Shown here in pieces: positions 11,921 to 24,506 of a DNA stretch of 64,000 nucleotides. The notes beneath the pieces were generated by a model. The model was given only the letters and a program-made list of their open reading frames with translations, made no database searches and was not told the origin of the DNA. Every line of letters starts with the position of its first letter. Within the stretch, counting starts at the first letter, position 1. The DNA is from Allodiplogaster sudhausi (taxonomy: Eukaryota > Nematoda > Chromadorea > Rhabditida > Diplogasteridae): the NCBI GenBank assembly GCA_945643635.1, contig CALZFC010000081.1, positions 998,501 through 1,062,500 on the forward strand, read 5' to 3'. The position numbers and the translations under genes were made by a program.

Positions 11921-12420
11921 TGAGCGATAGAGAGGGCATCATCTCTTCTAGTGCAGTCCCACCTCTTCCTGCACCTCTATTCGCGCCTTCCTTCAATTCA
12001 TCCCATGCATCCATGCTACGTAAGGTCTCTATTTCTTTATTTCTGTGCAGCATTATTCTCTCTTCGTCTCTCTCGCCGTCTTCCTCTCTCTCATCCCACT
12101 CGCATTCTCTTTCAATCTCGCTTTTTCTCTCTCATTTTCCATGCCTCTGGTCGTCTCGATATCTCTCGACGTCGAAAGTATATACGTACTAGATTATCAC
12201 AATTTGAGCTTCTATTCGATCTGCTGAAGATGCGGCCTCCATTCTATTCCATCGTACTCAGTCCAGCGCAAGCATCAAAGGTTTAATTGCGAAAGAGTTA
12301 GTTCAAACTTTATTCTATTGATATCTTAAATTGTCCAGCTCAAACAATCCTTTCGAGGAGAATACTGCAAATTAGCATTGATGGGGTTCTGAATTAAAGA
12401 GAAGAGCCAGATGAAGAAGA
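9713..12420. other. CT-rich spacer with no supported gene
   Basis: Long (CT)n and mixed pyrimidine tracts lie at about 9779-9860, 9920-9980, 10165-10245 and 10365-10440. A GA tract lies at 11877-11922. No exon with convincing family resemblance or splice-linked frame was found. The only non-repetitive open frame of note is the minus-strand one at 11682-12053, listed separately. Confidence 0.45.
11682..12053 (-). CDS. Hypothetical 123-codon frame, doubtful
   Basis: The frame starts MLHRNKEIETLRSMDAWDEL and ends with a Trp- and Pro-rich segment (PSWFPHWGYISWL). The middle is a run of Ser/Leu encoded by a CT repeat, so if the ends are real the middle is probably an intron. I do not recognise it and no family support exists. 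Confidence 0.18.
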
Positions 12421-13386
12421 ATGGTACGTGAAGTGTTCGTCTTCATCTTCTGCCTTCTGCCTCTGGATGCCGCAACCTTCTTCATCTTCGGAAACGGAGG
12501 CTCGGGTGACAGCTGCTATCGGTACGAGCTGGACGAGTGCTTCCGCACTGCTTTCGTTGTCAGAATACTCTTTCTTTCCTGACTTTATCGCAATATTTTC
12601 ATTTTTATCCTTATTTGTGCTCGTCAATATCGCTTACATTGTTGAAGAGAATGATGACAAATTCGGATAGGCGTGTCCGCAACATTCCACTTCTTCACAA
12701 TCTCAACGTCAGCGCTTTGGACAGAGGAAGAGTAAGGGTTTCCTATTCTGTTTCTCTCTCTCTCACTCTCTCACTCTCTCTCCCGTTTAGTTGGGTGTTC
12801 AACACGTTATAATGTGCCACGACGTGCGCAGCTTCTCTTCCTGTTTCTCGTTCCCTGGCTGCACAGACCAGAGTGCTGCCCAAGTCAGTCCTCGCCCTGC
12901 TTCTTCCCTCCTTTCCTCTTCTCCTCTCAGGTGGCTGCCAACCAGTACCACATGGTCTTCGGAAAGATGCTCCCTGTCCAAACTTTCCTTGCCTTTCGAG
13001 GATACGGCAAGCAGGTTTGAGATCCACAAAGAGGATTCACTAAAGTGGACGTGTTTAGATGTGCGAGCATTCGTGTTCCCGAGAGGCACTCTTTGCATGT
13101 CGGAGAGAGTTAAGATCAGCCGAGGAGAAAGAAGAACAGAATGATGCGAGATCTCTGCTGCAAGACGCAGTGGCCATTGCTGAGGGCATTGGACGCACTG
13201 AGGATGCCGTCACTCTCTGCGACAAATTCAGGAGGACACTCATGCAGGTAAGAGGTGAGAGAGAGTGAGGGGAAAGGGAAAGAGAGAGAGTGAGGGGAGA
13301 GGGAAAAGAGCGAGAGTAAGGAGAGAAGGAAAGAGATCAAGAGAGAGAGAGAGAGAGAGTGAGGGAGAGAGACGAGAGAGAGAGAG

Positions 13387-13436
<50 letters not shown>

Positions 13437-14158
13437 CGAGAGTAAGTGGAGAGGGGGGAAGATCGAGAGAGAGAGCGAGAGTTAGGAGAGAGGGAAAGGA
13501 GATCTATAGGGAGAGGAAAGCGAGAGTGAGGAGAGAGGGGAAAAGAGCGGGAGTAAGGAGAGAGGGGAAAGAGCGAGAGTGAGGAGAGAGGGAAAGAGAT
13601 CGAGTGAGAGAGACACAGAGAGAGAGAGAGAGAGGAGAGCGAGAGTAGGTGGAGAGGGGGGAAGATCGAGAGAGAGAGAGCGAGAGTTAGGAGAGAGGGA
13701 AAGGAGATCTATAGGGAGAGGAAAGCGAGAGGGAGGAGAGGGGGGGAAAGAGCGAGAGTAAGGAGAGGAGGAAAGAGATCGAGAAAGATAGAAACGAGAA
13801 TTACATACTTATTTTTGTAGATGAGATATATTTACAATTTAAATAAAGCAAAAAAGATTTATGTTTTATAATAAAACAAGATCTTTTTAGCTGATTCGCG
13901 CGCGGAGTGAATACTGTGGAGAAGCAGCTAAATGTACATGCATGGAAGACGAGCTGCAAAGGGTTTGTCATCACCTTGTATTTATCCATTTAAACTATAA
14001 AAATGATGTATTTACAGGGCATTTCCTTCTGCAATGCTGGCTGCGAACATCTTATGCAGGAAAGCGAAGATGAACTGCTTAATCTCTGCCTGTTGCGCTC
14101 TCCTGCTGTTTTATTTCTAATTTCTATCACCTTCTCACTTTTCCTCGCTGCCAACTGA
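12421..14158 (+). CDS. Secreted or membrane-anchored Cys-rich protein, 241 aa
   Basis: Six exons join in phase 0 without a stop: 12421-12555, 12648-12731, 12791-12883, 12931-13014, 13059-13247 and 14018-14158 (TGA at 14156). The start MVREVFVFIFCLLPLDA looks like a signal peptide. The mature part has about a dozen cysteines, including CYRYELDECF, CHDVRSFSSC, CTD, MCEHSCSREALFAC and CNAGCEHLMQ. The last exon ends in a hydrophobic stretch (AVLFLISITFSLFLAAN) directly before the stop, as in GPI-anchor signals or a C-terminal membrane helix. Introns 1-4 are 44-92 bp; the fifth is 770 bp and full of GA repeats. Six exons sharing phase and signal features make chance unlikely. I do not recognise the family. 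Confidence 0.72.
13250..13795. repeat. Complex GA-rich intronic repeat
   Basis: This fills most of the last intron of the 241-residue secreted protein. It is not a plain dinucleotide run. A block of about 105 bp containing AGGGGGGAAGATCGAG and GGAGATCTATAGGGAGAG occurs near 13432 and again near 13637, so a unit of roughly 205 bp has been duplicated in tandem. Confidence 0.75.
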
Positions 14159-14484
14159 TCAATTCCATTATACAGTAATTATCGGTGCTTTATTTGCCAA
14201 TTATAGGAACTGTTAGCTTCAACAACGAAACTATTAGAAATCATGCGAACATATTATCATTGATATTTTTGATTCAAAGAAGATGCTCAATTTTCCTCTT
14301 TTTAAGAGAGTCCTTCACTTATCGCTAGCAGTTATGATCTCACATTCGGAACTTTCACCCAATTAAAGCTGTCAAACTTTCTAAATATTGTAAGGTTACG
14401 TGTTATCATTGTCAGTTATGTAAAATATATGAATCTATGTATTTTGGATGAATTCAAGAGCTGCAGCCATGGCTACGCTGAAAG

Positions 14485-14865
14485 ATGGAATGGATAATGC
14501 AGATCCAAGATGGAGAAGTGTATTCACAACCCATCTCCACGAGGACGAAGCTGAGTGTCGCTGGCCAAGAGCAAGAATGGAGAGTTCACGAGCAGAATCC
14601 AAGCTCATGCTCTGCCGTGTCGACGTTCTTCTTCCACAGAGGGGTGCAGTCGGAGCAGTTAAAGTCGCTGCTCGAACTCGATTCAACAGGGCCGGGGTCA
14701 ATCCATTTCGAAGCTCGACTTCAAACCTGCGTCATAATAAATGTGTTTTTTTTTGTTGGTTCATGGTATTTCGAAACAGCTTACATTAGAACAGCATGGA
14801 TAGAACGCTGGCTACCGTATTTCTTCATAGCAGCGTTGGCGCTTCAAATTTATAATCTCGTTTGA
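14485..14865 (+). CDS. Hypothetical frame with membrane-like C terminus
   Basis: A 126-codon frame reads MEWIMQIQDGEVYSQPIS at the start and ends with two hydrophobic segments (VIINVFFFVGSW and PYFFIAALALQIYNLV). No repeat explains it. I do not recognise it, no splice partner is evident, and the overlapping frame at 14448-14789 is also open, so coding status is uncertain. Confidence 0.25.
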   Translation: MEWIMQIQDGEVYSQPISTRTKLSVAGQEQEWRVHEQNPSSCSAVSTFFFHRGVQSEQLKSLLELDSTGPGSIHFEARLQTCVIINVFFFVGSWYFETAYIRTAWIERWLPYFFIAALALQIYNLV

Positions 14866-15299
14866 CTAGAAGGGTATTTAAGGGGGGGGGGTCTTTCGAT
14901 TCCCCAACCTATGCCAAATGTCTAATAACAGCTTTTTTGTATGTTGAGTCTCCACCCAATCCAATGAAGTTGGGTGCGTGGAGCCAGGGCGATTATATCA
15001 GAGGGGTGCATCTTTTCTGAAATACCTGCCAAATTGGGCGATTCTAATAGAAATTAAAAAAAAAGGACTGTTCTACGAAAAGTATCGAATTAATTAGCTG
15101 AACACCAAATTATACATAATGAATAAATTACTCCATACTTCCATTGTTAACACCCTCAACTTAAACATATTAGCAATTTACATTCTGTTGTATCGCTATA
15201 TTTGTTTGACCATTCGGGCAGAAAAGTCGGAATTTCAAAGAAAATATTAGCTATAGCGTGCTACTAATTATATGTTAAATATTCAACTCTTTTATTAAG

Positions 15300-18200
15300 A
15301 TGGCGGACACAAAGCAGAATCCGGCATATCAAGTTGGCCAGCTACTTGAGAAGATGAATTCGACTGACAAAGATTTTCGATTCATGGCGACCAGTGATTT
15401 GATCTCCGAGTTTAATAAGAATAATATCAAATTGGACGAGGATTCCGAACGTAAGGTACGAAATATTTTGAGAGTTTTTCTTTGTTTGCTGGGTTAGATT
15501 TGCTGGGATTCAGCAGATGAATCGTCGTTGAAGTTCTCAAATGAATGGATCAAAATAAGAGGCTTGTTCTTTGAAGGTAGTACGAATGATGATCAAGCTG
15601 CTCCAAGATAAGAATGGAGAAGTGCAGAATCTGGCAGTGAAATGCCTGGGGACACTGGCAAGCCGAGTCCGCGATGGAAGTGTGAGTTTGGTGGACTCGT
15701 CATGATGACTATTCCGTTCTTCCACTTGCAGTGCGACAGCATCGTCGATGCTCTGTGTGAGAATCTGATGTCGAAGAAGGAAGAGTGTCGGGATGTCTCC
15801 TCCATTGCTCTCCGGGCATTCGTTGTCGAATTGACTCCCGGCGCACAAGGCAACGGAATCAAAGTAGCCAACCGATTGGTGCCCAAGCTCCATTCCATAC
15901 TCAGTTCGTTCATCTCTTTAGAATGCGTTGCCATTTAAGTATCAAGATCAATCTTTTTTTTAGAGGAAACTACTCTGGATGTGGCTGGGAAGTTGGAAGT
16001 CTTCGACATCATTGGAGAGATTCTCTTGCGAAACGGTTCAGCGCTGGCATCTTTCCATGAAGCGGTAACAACTGTCCTTCTCTAGCATTGCCTATTCTCC
16101 CCTCTGCAGACTGAGGCCGTTCTTCTGCTGCATCTGTCGACTGAACGTCCTCCAGTAAAGAAACGAGCCTCTGCCGCCCTCTGCCATCTCGCTGCCGTCG
16201 CTTCTCCTTCTCTTTATAATGACATTGTTTCCAACATTCTCACTCAGTTAGTCCTCGGTTATTCCCTACTTCAATTATTCTTTCTTACCTAACCGTGGGT
16301 TTCCGCTGTTAGTGTTATACCTTCATCTTTTCAGCATTCTGTTTTATGCTAGAATGATTAATTTCTGGGGTACAAACATCTCTATTGAATTGATTTCAGG
16401 CTGCGTTCGCCGAAACCAGGCGATGTGAAGATGCTGGTGACTACTCTGACTGGTCTGGTCAAGTCTCGCAGTGCTCTCTTCGCGAACTTCATTACTGATG
16501 TTATTATACTTCCTACTTTGATAGTTTTGTAATCTTTTATTCTTTTTCATTGCGCAGTTGATTTGTATCTTTAACACGTGCATTTAGGTGGTTCCCGTGC
16601 TTCTTGAATGCGTTGACAAAGACGAAGATGAGTTGAAAGAAGCGTCGATTCAGGCGAGTTGTCGAGAACGGGAGAAAGAGAGGAAGAATGCATTGTTCCT
16701 TTAGTCTCTGGAGGCAATGCTAGTCCGTTGCCCTCGTGCGATGCTGAGTTTCTCCTCCGAAATGGAGAAGAAGCTTGCCTCTGCTCTGGCCCACGATCCG
16801 AATTATGCCTATGATGATGAGGAAGAAGAAGAGAATGGAATGGAGACCGAGGGAGTTGAAGAGGAAGACGAAGATGAGGAAGACGAGTTCGATGACGACG
16901 ACGACCTCTCCTGGAAAGTTCGACGTGCTGCGGCCAAGACGATCGAAAGCATGGTCCACTGCTCTTTATTCTGCTTCTCGTTTATCAATATCTATTTTCT
17001 TTTGTTACAAATTTAATATAATTGAAGATCTGCGTGGGTCGAGACGATTTGGAGCATCTCTTCAAAGTGTTCGGCCCTCTGTTGATCTCTCGGTTCAAGG
17101 AGCGGGAGGAGAATGTAAGGGCCGATGTCTTCTCCGCCTATGCGGAGTTGCTGAAGCAGCTGCACGCGATCTTCCCCACAGTCGAGGTTCCCTTCCCCCC
17201 CCCCCTTTCCCCTGCTAATGAGTTGTATTCAGTCGATGAGTAGTGAAGAGGCCTCGGGAGTGGTGGGAGAAGCCCGTCGCCAGCTGCCGTCTCTGCTCCG
17301 TTCCGTGTGTCGTCTCCTCCGTAACCGTAAGAGTCGTCTCCGCCAGCTCTGTTTTTCTCTGCTCCTCCAACTCTGCCGTACTCTTCCCTCTTCTCTCTCT
17401 CCTGAGATGCCTGCCATCCTTGACTCTGTCTGTTCTTCCCTGACTGACCGAGTCTGCGTTGCTCAGATGCGCATTGACGTGTTCTCCTTTGTGAATGAGG
17501 TGAGCTTACTGCTTTATCCTTCCACTCATTCATTCCTCTGCAGGCCATCCAGTCCCATCCGCCCTCTCTCTTCGTCTCTCACACTCCTCAGCTTGTTTCT
17601 CTCATTTCCAAGGCTCTCGCTGATTCCTTCTACAAGGTTTGTCAGACGTTTCCAATGCGACGGTCATCAACATGTGGCCAGTTTCTAAATATTGTAGAAG
17701 TAGGCAAAATGTAGTAGTATCATATGGAATCGTTATTGATATCCATGTGGTTTGCCTGTGGCCCCTTGTTGTTACTTCTCTACTTAATTTGAAGGTGAGC
17801 GCAGAGGCACTAGGAGTGGCTGCGGGTTTCCTGGAAGTTCTGAATGCAAATGGCGACTCAACTGCTGTGCAACACCATGTCCGTCAGATTGGAGAGGCGA
17901 CGTTGGCGAAGCTGCGAGGAGATGTTGACCAGGTGGGATTCCATTCTTTCTTCTCGAGATTACGAGATTGAGAGGATTTGCAGGAAGTGAAAGAGAAAGC
18001 TCTTGACGTGGTGGGAATTCTGATCAATCTGTTCGGTGCTGACCCCGAGTGCATGGCTGTTCTGGTGGAAAGACTGAAGAATGAAGCAACTCGGCACGCT
18101 GCAGTCCGAGTTCGTCTTCCCATTCATTGAGAATCCACTCTTCATCTGCTCAGGCACTCGTCACAATCGCAGAGGGAAACAACTCCGCGTGTCTTCTCCA

Positions 18201-19098
18201 AGTCCTCCCCACTCTCATTCCTTTCTTCTCCGATATCCTACGCAAGAATGGACGGGCGGTCAAGGTTGGGGAAGACGAGTTTGATTCCTTTCCATTCTCC
18301 CTGTTCAGATGAGTACTCTGAGTGTTCTTCTCTTCTTAATGACCAAGCACCCCAATGAGTTGGCAACTTCTGATGTCGAGTCTTCTCTTCTGCCCTCTCT
18401 CCCTCCTCTTCTCTCAGAAAGTGATCTCCAACAGAGTCAACTCGCTCTTCGTGTCCTTTCTGGTTAGCTTGAGTCCTTCTCTCTACCACTGGACGGTGTA
18501 TGCTTCAGCGGCAGCGGAGTCTCCTGCCCTGGCCGCCCGACTGTCTTCTTGTCTGCCATCTCTCATGGTTGCCATTGTCTCTCTGCTCAAGTCCCCTCTC
18601 CTCCAGGGTGCCACTCTCGGTGCTTTCATTGAACTTGTCGGCGCTTTGGCCAAGGCCACAATTGCTGGAAAGCCGACATTCGAGGTCTTTTTTCCATTCG
18701 ATGATAGTGAAGGGAGTGATGAATGATTTGAAGGAGGAAAGAAGTAACGAGAAGAGAGTTGGTTGAGGAGCTGCTTGACCAATTGTCTGCTCCTATCTTC
18801 GACGTGCCGTCGTTGCCCCGCCAGTGCTTCCACTCCATTTCGGCCTCCACTGCAGCGGTCGCCGCAGCCAGCGATCTCACCAGTGTATGGCATCATCATT
18901 GAAGGATACCCAGTCACGGAAAAGTATTGCAGGCTCGTAAATTGGCGACGAAGTTGGCGGAGCAACTGGGAAGTTGCAGCTCATTGGATGCCATCTGCCT
19001 GTTCTCTCTCCTCACTCTCGGAGAACTCGGCAAGAGATGCCCAGCCGTCTTCTCCGACTCCACCGCCAAGTCAGCTTTCACTCTCCACATTCTCTCTC

Positions 19099-19141
<43 letters not shown>

Positions 19142-20772
19142 CTCTCTCTCTCTATGGCTTTCTTTGTTTAGGCCAGAAGATATAATCACGACAGCATTCA
19201 AATCGTCGAATGAGGATATCAAGGCGGCGGCTGCGAATGCCCTTGGCTGCCTCGCCGTCGGCAATCTTCCCGTCTATCTTCCATTCATCCTCAGTGAGAT
19301 CTCTTCTCAGCCCAAGCGCCAGTATCTCCTGCTCCATGCTCTCAAAGAGGTTTCTCTGCAAAGACACTTCTATCTCCTGTTGTAATTGACCCTTGCAGGT
19401 GTTGGCTTCGGAGACTTCATCCAGTCACTCGGAAGTCTCCGCTGCCTTCCGTTCTCAGCTGGAGAAGGTCTGGCAGGTGCTCATGAAGCATGCGAGTTGC
19501 AATGAGGAAGGCACCAGGGCGGTCGTCGCTGAGTGCCTCGGCAAGCTCGCCCACGCCGACCCTGCTCTCCTTCTGCCGAGGCTGCGGGTACTCTTCCTCT
19601 CATATCTCTCTCCTCACTTCGTCTATGCCACTATCTATCATTCAGGATCTGGTTGCCCATGAGTCGGTGAACGTTCGAGCTGCAGTAGTAACTTCAGTGA
19701 AGTTCATGATTTCGGATGAGAAGAGACCGATGGACGAGATTCTGCAGCCGGTAGTCTCCCTGTCTTTGTTGTTGTATCGGAGTGCTCCCTCCTTCCCCTT
19801 ACCCTCTTTCCTTATCAGATGATGGGTGATTTCCTCTCCACAATCAACGACAATGATCTGGATGTCCGCCGCGTTGCTCTGGTGGTTCTCAACTCTGCCG
19901 CCCACAACAAGGCTGAGTTGGTCAGTTCGTCTTTTCTCCGTCACACGTTTTACTATTTCTATTTTGCAAGGATTGAAAGCATTCGATATTGAAGACATGT
20001 CGATGCTTTGATATGTAATTGTACCTGATTTCAGATTAGGAGCAGACTTCCTCAGTTGCTCCCCGTGGTGTACAGTGAAACGAATGTTAGAAAGGAGCTG
20101 ATACGAGAAGTGGAAATGGGGCCATTCAAACATACGGTAGATGGTGGACTCGATCTTCGCAAGAGTGCATTCGAATGGTTGGTCTTATTCCTCTTTTTTT
20201 TTAAATTGGCAGCTCGCTCACTCCTTTTTTTCTCTATCTCTCTGCACTCCTCTCTTTCTCACTCTCTCTCTTTTCATCTTTCAGTATGTACACTCTCCTT
20301 GACACATGCCTGGATCGCTTGGACATCTTTGAGTTCCTGGCCTGTGTGGAGAATGGTCTCAAGGTACTTCTATTCATTATTTCACTTTCTTGTTTTGTAC
20401 CACCAACTATTCGTTTCTGATACTTAATTTGTGAATTGAACAGGACCAGCACGACATCAAACTGCTCTCTTACCTGACTCTGAACAAGCTCGCCGTTCTC
20501 TGCCCCACTCAGCTCATGCAGAGAATGGACAAGATCTGCGAGCCTCTCAAGGTATTGCTATTCTCAGAGAGAGAGAGAAGTAGAGAAAGAGGGCGATTGT
20601 TGCAGGCGCAACTCAATGCAAAGCCACGCTCCAATGCAGTGAAGCAAGAGCAGGACAAGGCCGATGAACTGAAAAGGGCCGTTCTCCGCACTCTCCTCGC
20701 ACTTCAGGTCCTTTTTTTCTCTTTTTCTCTACTCTCTCGCTCTTTTTCTCTCTCTCTTCTCCCTCTCCCCCC

Positions 20773-20810
<38 letters not shown>

Positions 20811-20949
20811 GAAAATGCCGGAAGCGGAGCGGCAGCAGCAGGTGGTTGAGTTGTCTCAATTAGTGCGCCACTCAACTGAGCTGCGTGCCTTGCTTGAATG
20901 CATTGAGAAGGATGCGCAGCGTAGCTTCACCGGAGCTCTTCAGTCCTGA
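15300..20949 (+). CDS. CAND1: CAND1, cullin-associated NEDD8-dissociated protein
   Basis: CAND1 is a HEAT-repeat solenoid that wraps un-neddylated cullin-RBX1 and acts as the exchange factor for SCF substrate receptors. The start ([19 protein letters not shown], then DEDSERK) matches the CAND1 N terminus closely. The acidic loop [13 protein letters not shown] followed by [16 protein letters not shown] lies at 16793-16945. Further conserved blocks are [16 protein letters not shown] (17085), [20 protein letters not shown] (19270), [15 protein letters not shown] (19505), [20 protein letters not shown] (19855) and [20 protein letters not shown] (20080). The gene is cut into about thirty exons; the first are 15300-15455, 15577-15681, 15732-15903 and 15964-16064. 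The stop is TGA at 20947. Length is close to the usual 1,200 residues. Several introns have a (CT)n run directly before the acceptor (19094-19171, 20765-20811). Confidence 0.96.
19094..19171 (+). repeat. (CT)n tract forming an intron 3' end in CAND1
   Basis: About 55 bases of nearly pure CT, followed by TTTGTTTAG and the exon beginning PEDIITTAF. The repeat occupies the polypyrimidine-tract position of this intron. A similar run at 20765-20811 precedes the last exon. Confidence 0.8.
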
Positions 20950-22033
20950 GTCACTTTTATGGCTGTTGGCAACGAATGCTTGATGATTGCAGTATTTATT
21001 ACAACTTGTCTTTTTTGCTCAAGGATGTTATCTTCATCCGTCTTCAATATTGTAAGAGTTCTGCGATTAAAACCTGAGATTTTTATTTAGTTGAGATGGC
21101 CGGTTCTGAGTCTCCTCTCTCTCTCCCTCTCTCTCCTCTTCTCTCTGTCTCCTAAAATTGCGTGAGAGCTATATAGTGAATGTTCTTCTTTCCTCCTGAG
21201 ACTCAGAAATGTATTTCGTTCTCATTCGTCTTCTCCGATTTCTCACGTGTTCTCTATTCATTCTCCTGTAACGTATTCATCTTTGTTTGTTGTATTTACT
21301 TGCCATCTGGCTTCGGTAATATGTATGCTGCGCTCTGGTTTTACTCTTCTTACGGAGTATCTCTCTTCCTGTTAATTGTACGGTTCTTTGTTTATCACGA
21401 GAAATCTGACCTGAGATGAGGCATAAACTGTTTGACTGCGAATTTAATCTAATTTAAGAAGAGGAGGAACGATTCGAATTCGGAGTGCAATTGCACTGCT
21501 ACCTGCTGAAGATGCGCATGCTACTTCTATCCGGTTTCGTGACCTCTTCCCACTTTGGTTCTCTCCTTTGTCTCTGCCATTCGTTGTAACGTGTGAAGGG
21601 GAGGGTTGTGACTGTCGATTGGACTTTGGCGCGTGCGGGAAGGGGAGCGGGCTTCTCTCCTTCATTCATGGATTACTCTACGCTGGTCAGGAAGGGGAGG
21701 TTGGTTCTTTATTATCTTTTAACAAGCATGTTTCTCCGCATTCTTTCTCCTATTGCGCTTTTTTGTTACATCCAGCCGTAGGAAGAAAAGTTAAAGCTTT
21801 CAATGTAGAATCTGGAAGAGGGGTGGAGGAAGTAGGGAGCGAGTGCAGAGGGGGTGATGGGTGTGTGGAATGAGTGTTATCGTTGACCCCTTTGCCGCCT
21901 GACAGTATTTATGAAGATTTTGCTGTGTAATATTAATTATGTTGCTTACCCGCTAATTTGGTGGCAATTGTGTAATGAAAGTTGATGGTCGCTCGGTTGC
22001 TTCCTGCTTCTCTCTGATCTCCCTTTTTGAAGA
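20950..22033 (+). other. CAND1 3' flank and spacer before the ABHD12-like gene
   Basis: An ATTAAA at 21066-21071 lies about 120 bp after the CAND1 stop and could be the polyadenylation signal. A 79-codon frame at 21180-21419 is rich in Phe, Leu and Val and could encode membrane helices, but it has no splice partner or recognised family. A CT tract lies at 21113-21150. Nothing else is supported. Confidence 0.4.
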
Positions 22034-23950
22034 ATGGAGGAGGTCCTGCTCAGGGTTCTTGGCATCTCGTTATGCTCGGCCATTCTTCCGATTCTTCTCT
22101 TCTCTCTGGCTGCCCCAGTCCTCATCTTCTTCTTCCCCCAGATCATGCAACATCTCTTCTTTCTCAACTTCAGTCAGTTTCCCCTGACTAACCAAGATAT
22201 AGAAAGTGTGTTCAGGACGAATGCCTCTGACAGACTACGAGAATGTCACATCGAATGGGGTGAATGCAGCTGGCCGAGTCTTCTATTTGAACGGCGACGA
22301 GGGTCGAATTGGCTCGTGGTCGGTCATCTCTTTCTTCTCTTTTTTTTAACAATTTAATACGATCTTTTTTCACGAACGTTTTATCTAAATTATATTTCTC
22401 CATATGATATGTAACTACTATTTGGATTAGTGAATTTATTTACTTTACATCCCGGTTTGTCGTGCACTATAGGTTCGTATTTCTGATTCTCTATGTCTCC
22501 CCTGCTACTGCTATCCTGCTCTTGAAGTAGTTGATAGTAAGAATGTCAAACACGAGATGTGTGCAGGCATATGGCCCCACAGTCGCAGACGGAAGAGGCA
22601 GCTGGGTGGTCGGAAGAAGAGTGGGAAGCCTCCTTGGCAAACCCCCTCCACCCCGTCATTCTCTACGCCCACGGCAACTCCTTCGACCGCACCATCAACC
22701 ACCGCTGCGAGTTGTATAATGTCCTCACCCGGGCCGGCTTCCATGTCATCGCCTTCGACTACCGAGGTTTTTTTTACATGTTCTTTTTTTGCCTTTTTTT
22801 TGGCTGTTGTCTCATATTGCATGAGCGGCTCTCGTTATTCGGTTATTCCTGATGTTCTCGATGACCTTTTCCTAATCCATCCATTTGCAGGTTACGGTGA
22901 CTCGGACGGAAGTCCTACGGAAGAAGGAATAGTCAACGACACCCGAGTGGTGTACGAGTATCTGCAGAAACACACGGGGAAGAATGCAGTGATAGTCTGG
23001 GGCCACTCCATGGGCACCGGGTATCTTTCTTTGCTATTCCTTCAGGTTGAATCCCTTCCAAATAGAATATTTTGAGAGTGAGTACGCGAATGGTGAAGGA
23101 GCTGTCCTCGGTTGCCTCTGCCCCGGCCGGCCTCGTTCTCGAGTCTCCCTTCAACAATCTCAGAGACGCTGTCATGCACCATCCATTCAGCCTCGTCCGT
23201 TTTATTATTATTTTTTTTTTAATTTTTGAACTGGGAGAAAAGTAAAAAAAATTTGAGAAAATATTTTACGCATCTTTAAATGATTTCTGATTATTTATGT
23301 GTATTTTGCATCGAGAAAAGGTGATTTTCTGCCCCAATAAATCAAGATGGTTGTGTCAGGATCAGTCTCTCTCTAACACACACACTCCTTCGCATGGGAG
23401 AAAGAGTACTATCACACCATTAATCGTGTCATCTTGTTTTCACCGCTCCACCCTTGATTTCATAAGAATTTTCCTCACAAAGCCGTTATAGCCATACCCC
23501 ACGCTGTTTTTAACTGTCAGCAGGACCTTAGCAATGACTTCTATGCGTTGCTTTCTCACCCTGCTTTTTAAAATAAATATTCGTTTGTCAGCTCTCTTTA
23601 CACTTCCCACATGCCTCATTCTACTTATCAGCTTTAAATAATGTTTGTTTTGTTTAGTGTGCAATGATTGTGTGGAATGTTGGAATGTTGCAGCCAATTC
23701 GTTGGCTGCCGTCTTCTCTGGTGGACAAACTCCTTCTAAATCCTCTGCGAGGAGTCGGTCTTCTCATGGAATCCGACCAGCGAATCACCCAGTCAGAATC
23801 CCTTTCCTTTTTCATTTCTGATGAACATGAGACAGCGCATTCTTGACAGCATCACGTGTCCGATCCTCATTCTCCACGCTGCTGATGACCACGTCATCCC
23901 CGTCAAGCTCGGCCGACGCCTTCATGTTAGTCATTCGCGTCTCTCTCTCC

Positions 23951-23991
<41 letters not shown>

Positions 23992-24506
23992 AATCACACT
24001 CTAACTACCGCCCGCCTACCAATATCCTCTCTCCCTCTCCTTGCAGGCTGCAGCGAAGAATGCGCAGCGCAATGTCGAGTATGTGGAGTTCGAGTCTTCT
24101 CGTGGATTTGCCCACAAGTTGATTTACACGGCAGAGGAGCTGCCCGAACTCGTCGTGTTAGTTCTTAATTTTGGATGGCTGAGTAATTCAAGTAGGAAGC
24201 TGTTTAACTGAACCTTTTAGTTTGCTTCCTTGTTTACTTTTGCTGTTTCGTTTAGTCTTGTACTTTCAGGAATTTTGTGACGAGGTGTCAGAAGAAAGCG
24301 TAGAAGAAGGAGAGAAAGAAGGGAAGACCCGTTCTTATCACATCACATTCCAGGCCCTTCCCCTCTCACTGACTAATCTTCCAGACTTCCATCCCCCATA
24401 CTCGAGATTCTTCCCTATCCTCGCTAGACTAACAATCGAATTGCACGGGTACACTTTTCGAGTAAAGAAGAGAGTGCTTTGCTTTCTATATGGTCCCTTG
24501 TCATAA
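22034..24506 (+). CDS. ABHD12: ABHD12-like alpha/beta hydrolase (lysolipid lipase)
   Basis: ABHD12 enzymes are membrane-anchored serine hydrolases that act on lysophosphatidylserine and monoacylglycerols. Exons: 22034-22172, 22216-22318, 22567-22766, 22891-23020, 23077-23194, 23694-23791, 23850-23935, 24047-24154 and 24270-24506. The first exon encodes an N-terminal membrane helix (SAILPILLFSLAAPVLIFFF). Then come RVFYLNGDEGRIGSWHM, the oxyanion-type HGNSFDR, DYRGYGDSDGSPTEEG, the nucleophile elbow GHSMGTG (Ser), LESPFNNLRDA, the acid site LHAADDHVIP (Asp) and the base site SRGFAHKLIY (His). The triad is intact. The first intron (43 bp) has a textbook CTGACTAAC branch site. After the position where vertebrate ABHD12 ends there is an extra tail of about 75 residues ending FLYGPLS; its last part could instead be untranslated. 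Confidence 0.88.

Noticed and set aside
13265..13761. Two Arg/Glu-rich plus-strand frames
   Set aside because: They are GA repeat translations inside an intron whose flanking exons join cleanly without them.
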